Made by a program: the position numbers and the translations under genes
In this document: one piece after another, positions 42,960-49,516 of the stretch
How positions within the stretch are numbered: position 1 is the first letter of the stretch
Layout of the letters: each line of letters starts with the position of its first letter
The notes under the pieces: generated by a model
The model's database searches: none
What the model was told of the DNA's origin: nothing
What the model saw: the letters and a program-made list of their open reading frames with translations, nothing else
Source of the DNA: an uncultured Bacteroidales bacterium
GTDB lineage: Bacteria > Bacteroidota > Bacteroidia > Bacteroidales > Paludibacteraceae
DNA length: 64,000 nt
Reading direction: 5' to 3'
Assembly (NCBI GenBank): GCA_946534715.1
Contig: CAMNCW010000036.1
Location: forward strand, 1 to 64,000

Positions 42960-44045
42960 TTATCCTTTCTCCCCCTTTGAGAGGGGGGCGGGGGGTATTA
43001 CGTACTTCTTGTACGTCTTTTCAAACAACCCCACGGCTTGCGCCAAGCTTCCGAATAGTTCGCCTCCCGAGGCATTGGCGTGACCGCCGCCGTGAAAGAC
43101 CTCGCTGGCCCATATGTTCACCGGACGGTCGCCTTGCGAACGGAAGGAAATGCGGATGCGCGGTTTGGGGGTGCCGGGTTTGGGACGTTCCTCACGCATC
43201 ATCACCGAGTAATAGATATCCGCTATCTGCAACGGCATGTTCACGATGCCCTCGGTGTCGCCCACTTTGTAGTGGTATTGGTCCAACTCGTCAGCACTGA
43301 GGGTGATGAGCGCCAAGTGGTATTCGGGGTAGATACGCATCTTGCGGTATAACGCATAACCCGTCATTCGCAAACGGTCTGTCGAGTATTGGTTGAACAC
43401 GGCGTTGTAGATCGCATCTTTCTGTACGCCCGCGCGTAGCAAAGAAGCGATGATGTCGTACAACTCTGCGTTCGTGGAGTTGTAACTGAAATTGCCGGTG
43501 TCGGTCATCAGACCCGTATAAATACATGTCGCAATCTCGTAACTCAACGGATTCCTTTCTCCCTCCCTTGAGGGGAGGGCTGGGGTGGGGTTGACTCCTG
43601 CTATCAGCTTGTACACCACTTCACATGCCGAACTGGCGGTGGGGTACGAGTGTACCTCCGTCCATATATCCAAACTGCATTGCGGATCCAACAGGTGGTG
43701 GTCAATCATCACTTTGGGGCAGGGGTTTGCTAACATCTTTTCGCCAACGGGACCGATGCGTTTGGGGTCGTTGAAATCCGTGCAGAGCAACAGATTCGCC
43801 CCTTCGATGAGTTTGTTGCAAACGGCGGTCTCTTTTTCATACACGCGTATTTGGTCTGCTCCGGGCATCCAGTTGTAGAACGCCGGAAAAGCATTCGGTA
43901 CAATCACCGTGCATTGTGAATTGTGCATTGTGCATTGTGAATTGCAATAGTGCCACAATGCCAATGCTGAACCCATCGCGTCACCGTCGGGCGCCATGTG
44001 CGTAAGTATTATAATATGTCCTGCTTTTGCTATTAATTCGTCCAT
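42960..44045 (-). CDS. DHH/DHHA1 phosphoesterase (NrnA-like)
   Basis: The 361-residue protein has ILTHMAPDGDAMGSALAL (DHH motif I), TDFNDPKRI, MIDHHLLD (DHH motif proper), YTGLMTDTGNFSYN and the DHHA1 GGGH signature EVFHGGGHANASGG. NrnA-type enzymes degrade nanoRNA or pAp. It carries three repeat insertions: a heptad array near residue 40 (NSQCTMHNSQCT), a hairpin element near residue 155 (VNPTPALPSREGERN), and another forming the C-terminus (PPAPLSKGEKG). The ATG at 44,045 is chosen because the track start (44,114) lies upstream of the promoter -7 box. Confidence 0.88.
   Translation of the reverse strand: MDELIAKAGHIIILTHMAPDGDAMGSALALWHYCNSQCTMHNSQCTVIVPNAFPAFYNWMPGADQIRVYEKETAVCNKLIEGANLLLCTDFNDPKRIGPVGEKMLANPCPKVMIDHHLLDPQCSLDIWTEVHSYPTASSACEVVYKLIAGVNPTPALPSREGERNPLSYEIATCIYTGLMTDTGNFSYNSTNAELYDIIASLLRAGVQKDAIYNAVFNQYSTDRLRMTGYALYRKMRIYPEYHLALITLSADELDQYHYKVGDTEGIVNMPLQIADIYYSVMMREERPKPGTPKPRIRISFRSQGDRPVNIWASEVFHGGGHANASGGELFGSLAQAVGLFEKTYKKYVIPPAPLSKGEKG
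42969..42996 (+). repeat. G-rich hairpin element at the DHH C-terminus
   Basis: CTCCCCCTTTGAGAGGGGG plus GCGGGGGGT, read on the minus strand as PPAPLSKGE. The NadR-like kinase at 4582 ends with nearly the same peptide. Confidence 0.9.
43559..43592 (+). repeat. G-rich hairpin element inside the DHH gene
   Basis: 34 bp, CTCCCTCCCTTGAGGGGAGG then GCTGGGGTGGGGTT, read on minus as NPTPALPSREGE. The + strand has a four-tract G-quadruplex motif. Confidence 0.92.
43913..43944 (-). repeat. In-frame heptad array inside the DHH gene
   Basis: ATTGTGA, ATTGTGC, ATTGTGC, ATTGTGA units on + encode CNSQCTMHNSQCT on the minus strand, close to the gldG insertion peptide. Confidence 0.88.
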
Positions 44046-44063
44046 AAGCATAAAAAAATCGTG

Positions 44064-44094
44064 CAAAGTTACACTTTTTTTTGCATATATCAAA
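44064..44094 (-). promoter_or_regulatory. Promoter of the DHH-parvulin-gldG operon
   Basis: Minus-strand -7 TAACTTTG (44,064-44,071) and -33 TTTG (44,091-44,094), spacer 19 bp with an A-run. It interlocks with the divergent promoter at 44,080. Confidence 0.8.
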
Positions 44095-44111
44095 ATTTTT
44101 CTGTAATTTTG
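44080..44111 (+). promoter_or_regulatory. Promoter of the RNA methyltransferase gene
   Basis: TTTGCATAT starting at 44,080, 20-bp spacer, TAATTTTG (44,104-44,111). Its -33 lies within the spacer of the opposing promoter. Confidence 0.85.
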
Positions 44112-44131
44112 CAACGAAAAAATGAATATCT

Positions 44132-44986
44132 ATGGATAAAATCAGCAAATCGCAGGTTAAAATGGTGAGAAGTCTCCAGCAAAAAAAGTTCCGGGACGAA
44201 CTTGGATTGTTTGTGGCTGAGGGGGAAAAATGCGTGTCGGAATTGTTAAAATCTTTCGACCCTGAACTCCTCATCGTCTCAACCGACAAATCTGAATTCT
44301 CTTCTCCCCCTTTGAGAGGGGGCGCGGGGGTGTCCTCAATTCTCTCCGCCTCTCCCACTGAGATTGAGCAGATGTCTTCGCTCCGTACGCCCCAAGGCGT
44401 CATCGGCGTTTTCCATAAACGCCCCTCTCAATTATCAATTGTCAATTCTCAATTATTAATTGCCCTCGATGGCATTCAGGACCCCGGGAACCTGGGCACG
44501 ATCATCCGTACTTGCGATTGGTTCGGTGTCCACGATATCGTTTGTTCCCTTGACACCGCAGATTGTTATAACCCAAAGGTGGTACAAGCCACGATGGGCG
44601 CGCTTTCGCGCGTACGCGTTCATTATGTTAATCTCCCCGCATGGCTTGAATCCCTCTCCCCCTCTGAGAGGGGGGCGGGGGGTGTCCCCAATATCTTCGG
44701 CACGCTCCTTGAGGGAAAAAACATGTACGATGTCTTGGCTGATCTCTCTTCCGCCTATTCCCTGTCGTCCCCCCTTGGGGGGACTGAGGGGGGCTTTTCT
44801 TCCATCATCGTCATGGGCAACGAGGGAAATGGTATCTCTCCGGAGGTTCGCTCGCTGGTCACCCATCCTATCCGCATTCCCTCGTTCCCCGAGAATGCCG
44901 AGACTTCCGAAAGCCTCAATGTCTCGATTGCTACTGCAATCGTCCTTGCCGAGTTCCGCAGAATTCTTAAAGAAAAATTCGCCTAA
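44132..44986 (+). CDS. TrmH/SpoU-family RNA 2'-O-methyltransferase
   Basis: The 284-residue SPOUT enzyme has the substrate-binding N-domain (SLQQKKFRDELGLFVAEGEK), motif 1 DGIQDPGNLGTIIRT, motif 2 IIVMGNEGNGIS and motif 3 IPSFPENAETSESLNVSIAT. It methylates a ribose in rRNA or tRNA (target unknown). Four repeat elements interrupt it in frame: SPPLRGGAGV, QLSIVNSQLLI (heptads), SPSERGAGGV and SSPLGGTEGGF. Removing these ~45 residues gives the usual ~240-residue length. All catalytic motifs are intact, so the insertions probably lie in loops. ATTCGCCTA is tandemly repeated across its stop codon. Confidence 0.9.
   Translation: MDKISKSQVKMVRSLQQKKFRDELGLFVAEGEKCVSELLKSFDPELLIVSTDKSEFSSPPLRGGAGVSSILSASPTEIEQMSSLRTPQGVIGVFHKRPSQLSIVNSQLLIALDGIQDPGNLGTIIRTCDWFGVHDIVCSLDTADCYNPKVVQATMGALSRVRVHYVNLPAWLESLSPSERGAGGVPNIFGTLLEGKNMYDVLADLSSAYSLSSPLGGTEGGFSSIIVMGNEGNGISPEVRSLVTHPIRIPSFPENAETSESLNVSIATAIVLAEFRRILKEKFA
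44304..44334 (+). repeat. G-rich hairpin element 1 in the RNA methyltransferase
   Basis: 31 bp, CTCCCCCTTTGAGAGGGGG then CGCGGGGGTGTC. Read in the frame giving SPPLRGGAGV. Confidence 0.9.
44427..44461 (+). repeat. In-frame heptad array in the RNA methyltransferase
   Basis: Five units CTCAATT, ATCAATT, GTCAATT, CTCAATT, ATTAATT directly precede catalytic motif 1 and encode SQLSIVNSQLLI. Confidence 0.93.
44656..44686 (+). repeat. G-rich hairpin element 2 in the RNA methyltransferase
   Basis: 31 bp, CTCCCCCTCTGAGAGGGGG then GCGGGGGGTGTC, read as SPSERGAGGV, a different frame from copy 1 in the same gene. Confidence 0.92.
44768..44795 (+). repeat. G-rich hairpin element 3 in the RNA methyltransferase
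   Basis: TCCCCCCTTGGGGGGACTGA then GGGGGGCT, a distinct subfamily (CCCCTT-type), read as SSPLGGTEGGF. Same + strand polarity. Confidence 0.88.
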
Positions 44987-45007
44987 TTCGCCTAATTCGC
45001 CGTCCTA

Positions 45008-45042
45008 TAATTCTTAATTCTTAATTTTTAATTTTTAATTTC
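45008..45042 (+). repeat. Heptad leader of the sensor-AraC gene
   Basis: Five units TAATTCT, TAATTCT, TAATTTT, TAATTTT, TAATTTC end 1 bp before the ATG at 45,044. Confidence 0.92.
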
Positions 45043-45043
45043 C

Positions 45044-46561
45044 ATGAAAAAGTTCCTCCTCCTTTTACCCCTTGTATTAGTAGCTTGTACAGCGCGGCAA
45101 CCGCAGTTCCGAATAGGCGTGAGCCAGTGTCTGGACGATGCGTGGCGCCAGAAGATGAACTATGAAATGGAGCGCGAACTGCTCCTGCATCCCGATATGC
45201 ACCTCACCCATCGCATCGCCTATGGAAGCAACGAACTCCAATGTGCACAGATTGACAGTTTTATTCGCGAACGTGTCGATCTGCTCATCGTCAGTCCCAA
45301 TGAGGCGGAGCAGGTCAAACCCGCTGTCACGCGTGCTTTCCGGGCTGGTATTCCCGTGATCGTGGCGGATAGAAGGGTCACTGGCGATGAGTGGACCGCT
45401 TTCATCGGTGGAGACAACTACAAAGTGGGACAACTCATGGCGAAGTGGGTGATCAAGAAATACCAAAACAAACATCACACTTCACACTTTACACCTCACA
45501 CATCTTTTACCGTCCTCGAGGTCGCCGGACTCCCCGGTTCTACTCCTGCTACGCTGCGCCATAAAGGCTTAATGGAAGGTCTTGCTTCCCTCTCCCCCTC
45601 TGAGAGGGGGGTGGGGGGTGTCACGCTCCACTCTGTAATGGGATCTTGGTACAAAGAAGGGGCTTATCAGGTCGTAACGGATTACTTGACTTCGCATCCT
45701 CTGCCGGATGTCATCGTCGCGCACAATGACCTTATGGCGATCGGCGCCGCCGAAGCACTTGAAAATTGTCAATTATCAATTCTCAATGATCAATTGTCGA
45801 TTCCCATCATGGGAGTGGACGGTATCCGGCCGGGATTGCAAGCCATTACTGAAGGTAAGATTGAATGTACCGCCACATATTCCTCACGAGGGGACATGAT
45901 TATTGATGCCGCCTCGCGGATCTTGCATCATCAGCCTTTTGTGCGAGACACTGTCTTGGAAACCGTCATGCTCGATGTGGAAGCTGCTTACCCGATGCTC
46001 AAACAGGACGAAGCCATCGCACGCGATTTGGAAACATTGCATATCGTGCAGGTGCAAACGCAAACCCAATGGAAACAACTCCAAAACGGCCGCATCGTCC
46101 TGATCTCTTTTATCGCCGCTTTCTTCGTGCTCCTTATCGTCGTCCTGGCGTTCATCATCCGCACACAGTTTAAACTCCAAACCGAGATCAAGAGCGATAT
46201 CCTTCCGCAACTGGAGGAGGTACAGGAAGCGATTCAGGTGAGCCGAAAGGATGAAGCCTTTGCGGAGCGAATGAAACAGATTGTGGAGGATCATCTCTCC
46301 GACCCGAATTTGAATGTGGAGTACCTGGGCACGATGCTGCAACTGAGCCGCACACAACTCTTCCGGCGTGTCAAATCCGTTACCGGCAAAGGACCGCTCG
46401 ATTACATCCGCGAGCGCCGACTCATCAAAGCCGACCAACTTCTGCATACCACCGACATGACCATTCAGCAGATTTCCCTTGAACTCTGTTTCTCCAATCC
46501 CGGTTACTTCACCAAATGTTACAAGGAGTATTTCGGTCATCTCCCCAGTGATCGTTCCTAA
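45044..46561 (+). CDS. Transmembrane periplasmic-sensor / AraC-type regulator
   Basis: The 505-residue protein joins a lipobox-like N-terminal export signal (LPLVLVACTA), a LacI/ribose-binding-type periplasmic domain (about 22-300; LLIVSPNEAEQVKPAV, VPVIVADRRV-type segment, VVAHNDLMAIGAAEAL-like segment, GVDGIRPGLQAI), a membrane helix (about 357-378) and an AraC HTH (about 405-505; MLQLSRTQLFRRVKSVTGK, CFSNPGYFTKCYKEYFG). It would sense a sugar outside and bind DNA inside in one polypeptide. Three repeat insertions lie in the sensor (HTSHFTPHTS, SPSERGVGGV, NCQLSILNDQLS). The sugar-uptake locus downstream is the likely target. Confidence 0.87.
   Translation: MKKFLLLLPLVLVACTARQPQFRIGVSQCLDDAWRQKMNYEMERELLLHPDMHLTHRIAYGSNELQCAQIDSFIRERVDLLIVSPNEAEQVKPAVTRAFRAGIPVIVADRRVTGDEWTAFIGGDNYKVGQLMAKWVIKKYQNKHHTSHFTPHTSFTVLEVAGLPGSTPATLRHKGLMEGLASLSPSERGVGGVTLHSVMGSWYKEGAYQVVTDYLTSHPLPDVIVAHNDLMAIGAAEALENCQLSILNDQLSIPIMGVDGIRPGLQAITEGKIECTATYSSRGDMIIDAASRILHHQPFVRDTVLETVMLDVEAAYPMLKQDEAIARDLETLHIVQVQTQTQWKQLQNGRIVLISFIAAFFVLLIVVLAFIIRTQFKLQTEIKSDILPQLEEVQEAIQVSRKDEAFAERMKQIVEDHLSDPNLNVEYLGTMLQLSRTQLFRRVKSVTGKGPLDYIRERRLIKADQLLHTTDMTIQQISLELCFSNPGYFTKCYKEYFGHLPSDRS
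45473..45500 (+). repeat. In-frame heptad array 1 in the sensor-AraC gene
   Basis: Four units CATCACA, CTTCACA, CTTTACA, CCTCACA encode HHTSHFTPHTS in the periplasmic domain. Confidence 0.85.
45592..45622 (+). repeat. G-rich hairpin element in the sensor-AraC gene
   Basis: CTCCCCCTCTGAGAGGGGG then GTGGGGGGTGTC. It differs from the copy at 44,656 by a single base and is read in the same frame (SPSERGVGGV). Confidence 0.92.
45761..45795 (+). repeat. In-frame heptad array 2 in the sensor-AraC gene
   Basis: GAAAATT, GTCAATT, ATCAATT, CTCAATG, ATCAATT encode NCQLSILNDQLS just before the ligand-domain segment IMGVDG. Confidence 0.9.
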
Positions 46562-46628
46562 TCTCCCCATATCCCCGCACTTTACAACCCCATAACCCCC
46601 ACTTGACAGCCCCACACCCGCACTTAGC

Positions 46629-46662
46629 AAACAAAAAAGCGCTTCATTTGCGCTTTTTTGTT
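46629..46662. terminator. Bidirectional terminator after the sensor-AraC gene
   Basis: Perfect 13-bp arms AACAAAAAAGCGC and GCGCTTTTTTGTT enclose a 7-base loop; the A/T runs suit both directions. Confidence 0.92.
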
Positions 46663-46668
46663 GCTTTT

Positions 46669-46748
46669 AATCCGCTTGTAGTTACGATACATACACGATA
46701 GATATACGATAGATACACGATAGATATACGTTAGATAAACGATACATT
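46669..46748. repeat. 80-bp repeat with 11-base period, copy 2
   Basis: It differs from 13,761-13,840 by one base in 80, in the same orientation, and lies about 210 bp upstream of the permease promoter. Confidence 0.93.
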
Positions 46749-46780
46749 CAACGCCCCTCGTGCCCCCTCCACCTCCCTTT

Positions 46781-46871
46781 CTTCCCCCTTTAGGGGGATC
46801 GAGGGAGTCTTTCTAAGGGAATCGAGGGGGTCTTTCACTCTTCCCCCTCTAGGGGGATTGAGGGGGTCTTA
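46781..46871 (+). repeat. Cluster of diverged G-rich hairpin elements
   Basis: Two copies of the form CTTCCCCC(T)nAGGGGGAT then GAGGG(A/G)GTCTT (46,781-46,812 and 46,840-46,871) flank a half copy. All have the same polarity as the intragenic copies. TAG within the loop would be a stop in one frame, fitting a non-coding location. Confidence 0.8.
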
Positions 46872-46956
46872 TTCTCTCCCATTCCCCCATTTTCGAAAGA
46901 TTTCGGTACGTTTCGAAGCGCAAAATGAATAATTTTACGAAAAAATGCACAAAACA

Positions 46957-46988
46957 TTTGCATATTTCAAAAAAAAGTAGTAATTTTG
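46957..46988 (+). promoter_or_regulatory. Promoter of the permease / SusCD locus
   Basis: TTTGCATATTTC (-33 extended), 20-bp spacer with an A-run and GTAG, then TAATTTTG (46,981-46,988). Confidence 0.87.
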
Positions 46989-47066
46989 TGCTCGATTTTG
47001 TAAAAAACATGTATAAACAGAAAAATTTACAAATTAAAAATATCAAATTATAAATCATTTGATACC

Positions 47067-48431
47067 ATGCAGAAACGAAATTTATCCTTTGCACAGCTCT
47101 TCAATTTGAGCTTTGGATTCTTCGGAGTACAGATTGCTTACGCGCTTCAGAGCGCCAACATCTCCCGTATTTTTGCAACTTTAGGCGCTGACCCTCACAC
47201 GCTCAGTTTCTTTTGGATTCTGCCGCCGTTGATGGGTATGATCGTTCAGCCGCTCGTGGGTAAGTACAGCGATAAGACATGGACTCGTCTCGGTCGCCGT
47301 AAACCGTATTTGTTGGTGGGCGCGCTCATTGCCGTTGCTGTGATGCTCCTCCTGCCGAACGCCGGTAACTTCACCTTCACACAATCGCTCTTCCTGGGCT
47401 TGAATGCCGCTATGTGGTTCGGGCTCTTCAGCCTTATGTTCTTGGATACCTCCATCAACATCGCTATGCAACCGTTTAAGATGATGGTCGGCGACATGGT
47501 GAACGAAGAGCAGAAAGGAACGGCTTATGCTATCCAATCGGCGCTCTGTAACGCCGGTTCGTTAGTGGGGTATGTCTTCCCGATCTTCTTCACATGGATC
47601 GGTATCGCCAATACGGCTCCCGAGGGCGTCATACCTGACTCGGTCAAATGGTCCTTCTACGCGGGCGCGCTAATCCTTATTTTATGTTCGCTTTATACCT
47701 TTATAACCGTGAAGGAACTTAACCCGCAGGAGTACGCTGAGTTCCACGGTATCAAAGAACAATCTCAAACGACCTCAAACGATGTCAAACCGTCTCAAAC
47801 AGAGGAGGAAGGTTTCGTAACCTTACTCCGCAAAGCTCCGTCGGCTTTCTGGACAGTGGGTCTTGTGCAGTTCTTCTGCTGGGCGGCTTTCATGTACATG
47901 TGGACCTATTCGAACGGAGCTATCGCTTCCAACTGCTTCGGTTGGGATGGTGTGAATGCGGCGGATGGCGCATTCCAGCAAGCCGGTAACTGGGTGGGAG
48001 TAGTCTTCGCTATTCAGGCGGTCGGCTCTCTTCTCTGGGCGGCTTTCCTGCCGAAACTTGAGCACTGGACAGGCAACAAGGGGGCATATGCCATCTCCCT
48101 GCTGGTCGGCGCAGTTGGCTTTATATCAGTCTATTATGTTACGAACCAATACGTGCTCTTTTGCAGCTACGCCCTCATCGGCGCTGCTTGGGCGGCTATG
48201 CTCGCACTTCCGTTCACCATCGTTACCAACGCTATCAAGGGCGGAAATATGGGCTACTACCTCGGTCTCTTCAACTGCACGATCTGCATCCCGCAAATTG
48301 TGGCAGCGCTCTGCGGTGGTCTCCTCCTTAAATATATATGCGCGCACGTACAAGCCGGTATGCTCGTCGTTGCCGGTGCACTACTCATACTGGGCGCCGC
48401 ATCGGTATTCTTAATCAAAGAGAAAGAATAA
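47067..48431 (+). CDS. SLC45-type MFS sugar transporter
   Basis: The 454-residue protein has twelve predicted membrane segments and the SLC45/GPH-like features GFFGVQIAYALQSANISRIF, the loop DKTWTRLGRRKPYLLVGAL between helices 2 and 3 (RxGRRxP), and LPFTIVTNAI. Relatives carry disaccharides such as maltose or sucrose across the inner membrane, so it is the likely inner-membrane step for the SusCD locus. The central cytoplasmic loop contains KEQSQTTSNDVKPSQTEEE, encoded by four 10-base repeat units in frame. Confidence 0.87.
   Translation: MQKRNLSFAQLFNLSFGFFGVQIAYALQSANISRIFATLGADPHTLSFFWILPPLMGMIVQPLVGKYSDKTWTRLGRRKPYLLVGALIAVAVMLLLPNAGNFTFTQSLFLGLNAAMWFGLFSLMFLDTSINIAMQPFKMMVGDMVNEEQKGTAYAIQSALCNAGSLVGYVFPIFFTWIGIANTAPEGVIPDSVKWSFYAGALILILCSLYTFITVKELNPQEYAEFHGIKEQSQTTSNDVKPSQTEEEGFVTLLRKAPSAFWTVGLVQFFCWAAFMYMWTYSNGAIASNCFGWDGVNAADGAFQQAGNWVGVVFAIQAVGSLLWAAFLPKLEHWTGNKGAYAISLLVGAVGFISVYYVTNQYVLFCSYALIGAAWAAMLALPFTIVTNAIKGGNMGYYLGLFNCTICIPQIVAALCGGLLLKYICAHVQAGMLVVAGALLILGAASVFLIKEKE
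47763..47802 (+). repeat. In-frame decamer array in the permease
   Basis: Four 10-base units TCTCAAACGA, CCTCAAACGA, TGTCAAACCG, TCTCAAACAG lie in the central cytoplasmic loop; the unit length is not a multiple of three. Confidence 0.85.
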
Positions 48432-48439
48432 ACCATCAT

Positions 48440-48481
48440 CCATATAGGGTCGATTCCAAAACAGCCATCGACCATATATGG
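48440..48481. promoter_or_regulatory. Inverted repeat upstream of the lipoprotein-SusCD genes
   Basis: CCATATAGGGTCGA and TCGACCATATATGG are inverted with one mismatch and a 14-base loop, 40 bp before the lipoprotein ATG. It could be a regulator site (for instance of the sensor-AraC protein) or an mRNA hairpin; no T-run follows, so termination is less likely. Confidence 0.55.
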
Positions 48482-48521
48482 GCGACATAAAAGATATAAA
48501 CATTTAACATTTAATAACATT

Positions 48522-49493
48522 ATGAAAAACAAATTACTTGTAAGTGCATGCGCAGTAGCGATGATGGCTTCCATGTTTACATCGTGTAAACAGAAGGTGG
48601 ACTTTGATGCTATTGCGGATGGTGTCTCTAAGGAGACATTGCAGGGCTATTTCTCCGGAGCTGAAGTATTTGGAGACGCTCTTGTGATGAACGTAGTGCA
48701 GTACAACTTTGCTGAGGACGGTTCAGTTGAGCGTACAACGATGGAAATCGGTGACGGTGTGTACAAGGCTCCTGCTTCAAAAAAGTACTCGTCATGGAGT
48801 TTCGGTGACTATTTTGAGGGTAACAAAGGTCGTTATTTGACCTTGAATGCCGCTGATGGTACAGAGCCTCTCAAACTGAAGTTTTACTTTGGTGGTATTA
48901 TGGAGGATGCACAGCCCGCTGCATTGGATAAGAATGACAAGATTGCGTCTATCTCTTCTACCAATACTGATGTGCTTGGTAAAAAATGGTATGGTAACGA
49001 CACAACCTATTACAAGATTGATACTTTAGTCAATGTTCGTAGATTGGATACTATCTATACATATACCCCGAAGAAAGATCCTGAGACCGGAAAATATATG
49101 AAAGACTCAACAGGGCATATTATTTATGAACAGACCATTAAGGAAATTAAGGAATCATTCATTCCCACCAAAATGAAATGGCCGATTGCTCCGAAGACAA
49201 TCGATATCCGTTGTATTGAACTCTATCGCGATTCAACGACGCTGGCTAATACCGGTAAATGGTATATGCTATCCAAAGCTTATGACATGAACGAGAAGCG
49301 TATAACAAAACTTACCAAAGATACTACGGCTTCCTATGACTTCCATTGGACATATTATACCTATTCCTCTACCTCTGCTTTCGTGATTGAAGCCGTGCAG
49401 GATAATGGTACAGTTGAATTCTTTGAATGTGGATATGATTTCAAGTTGCCATCGGTTACTATTGACAAGCAAGTCTTGAAAGTTAAAGAGTAA
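48522..49493 (+). CDS. Uncharacterised lipoprotein upstream of susC
   Basis: The 323-residue protein starts MKNKLLVSACAVAMMASMFTSC, a lipoprotein signal with lipobox FTSC (cysteine at about residue 22). The mature part is rich in beta-prone, tyrosine-containing stretches (YNFAEDGSVERTTMEIGDG, WHWTYYTYSSTS-like segment near 285) and I do not recognise a family. The position directly before susC and the shared composition suggest a surface or periplasmic accessory of the uptake system. Confidence 0.75.
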   Translation: MKNKLLVSACAVAMMASMFTSCKQKVDFDAIADGVSKETLQGYFSGAEVFGDALVMNVVQYNFAEDGSVERTTMEIGDGVYKAPASKKYSSWSFGDYFEGNKGRYLTLNAADGTEPLKLKFYFGGIMEDAQPAALDKNDKIASISSTNTDVLGKKWYGNDTTYYKIDTLVNVRRLDTIYTYTPKKDPETGKYMKDSTGHIIYEQTIKEIKESFIPTKMKWPIAPKTIDIRCIELYRDSTTLANTGKWYMLSKAYDMNEKRITKLTKDTTASYDFHWTYYTYSSTSAFVIEAVQDNGTVEFFECGYDFKLPSVTIDKQVLKVKE

Positions 49494-49516
49494 TAACAGC
49501 ATAAATACAAGTATAT

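Larger units (their letters stand above)
46663..46956. other. Intergenic region upstream of the SLC45-type permease
   Basis: No gene is seen. It contains the second 80-bp repeat, then a cluster of decayed G-rich hairpin elements and an AT-rich segment leading into the promoter. Confidence 0.65.

Noticed and set aside
44132-44986. RNA methyltransferase as a pseudogene because of odd internal peptides
   Set aside because: The frame is open throughout and all three SPOUT motifs are intact; the inserts keep the frame.
4591-45622. G-rich hairpins read as intrinsic terminators
   Set aside because: Most lie inside intact genes, have no T-run and would block expression of their hosts; a repeat element explains them better.
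45884-46630. Minus-strand ORF of 248 aa opposite the sensor-AraC gene
   Set aside because: It is antisense to conserved AraC and membrane segments and has no recognisable features.
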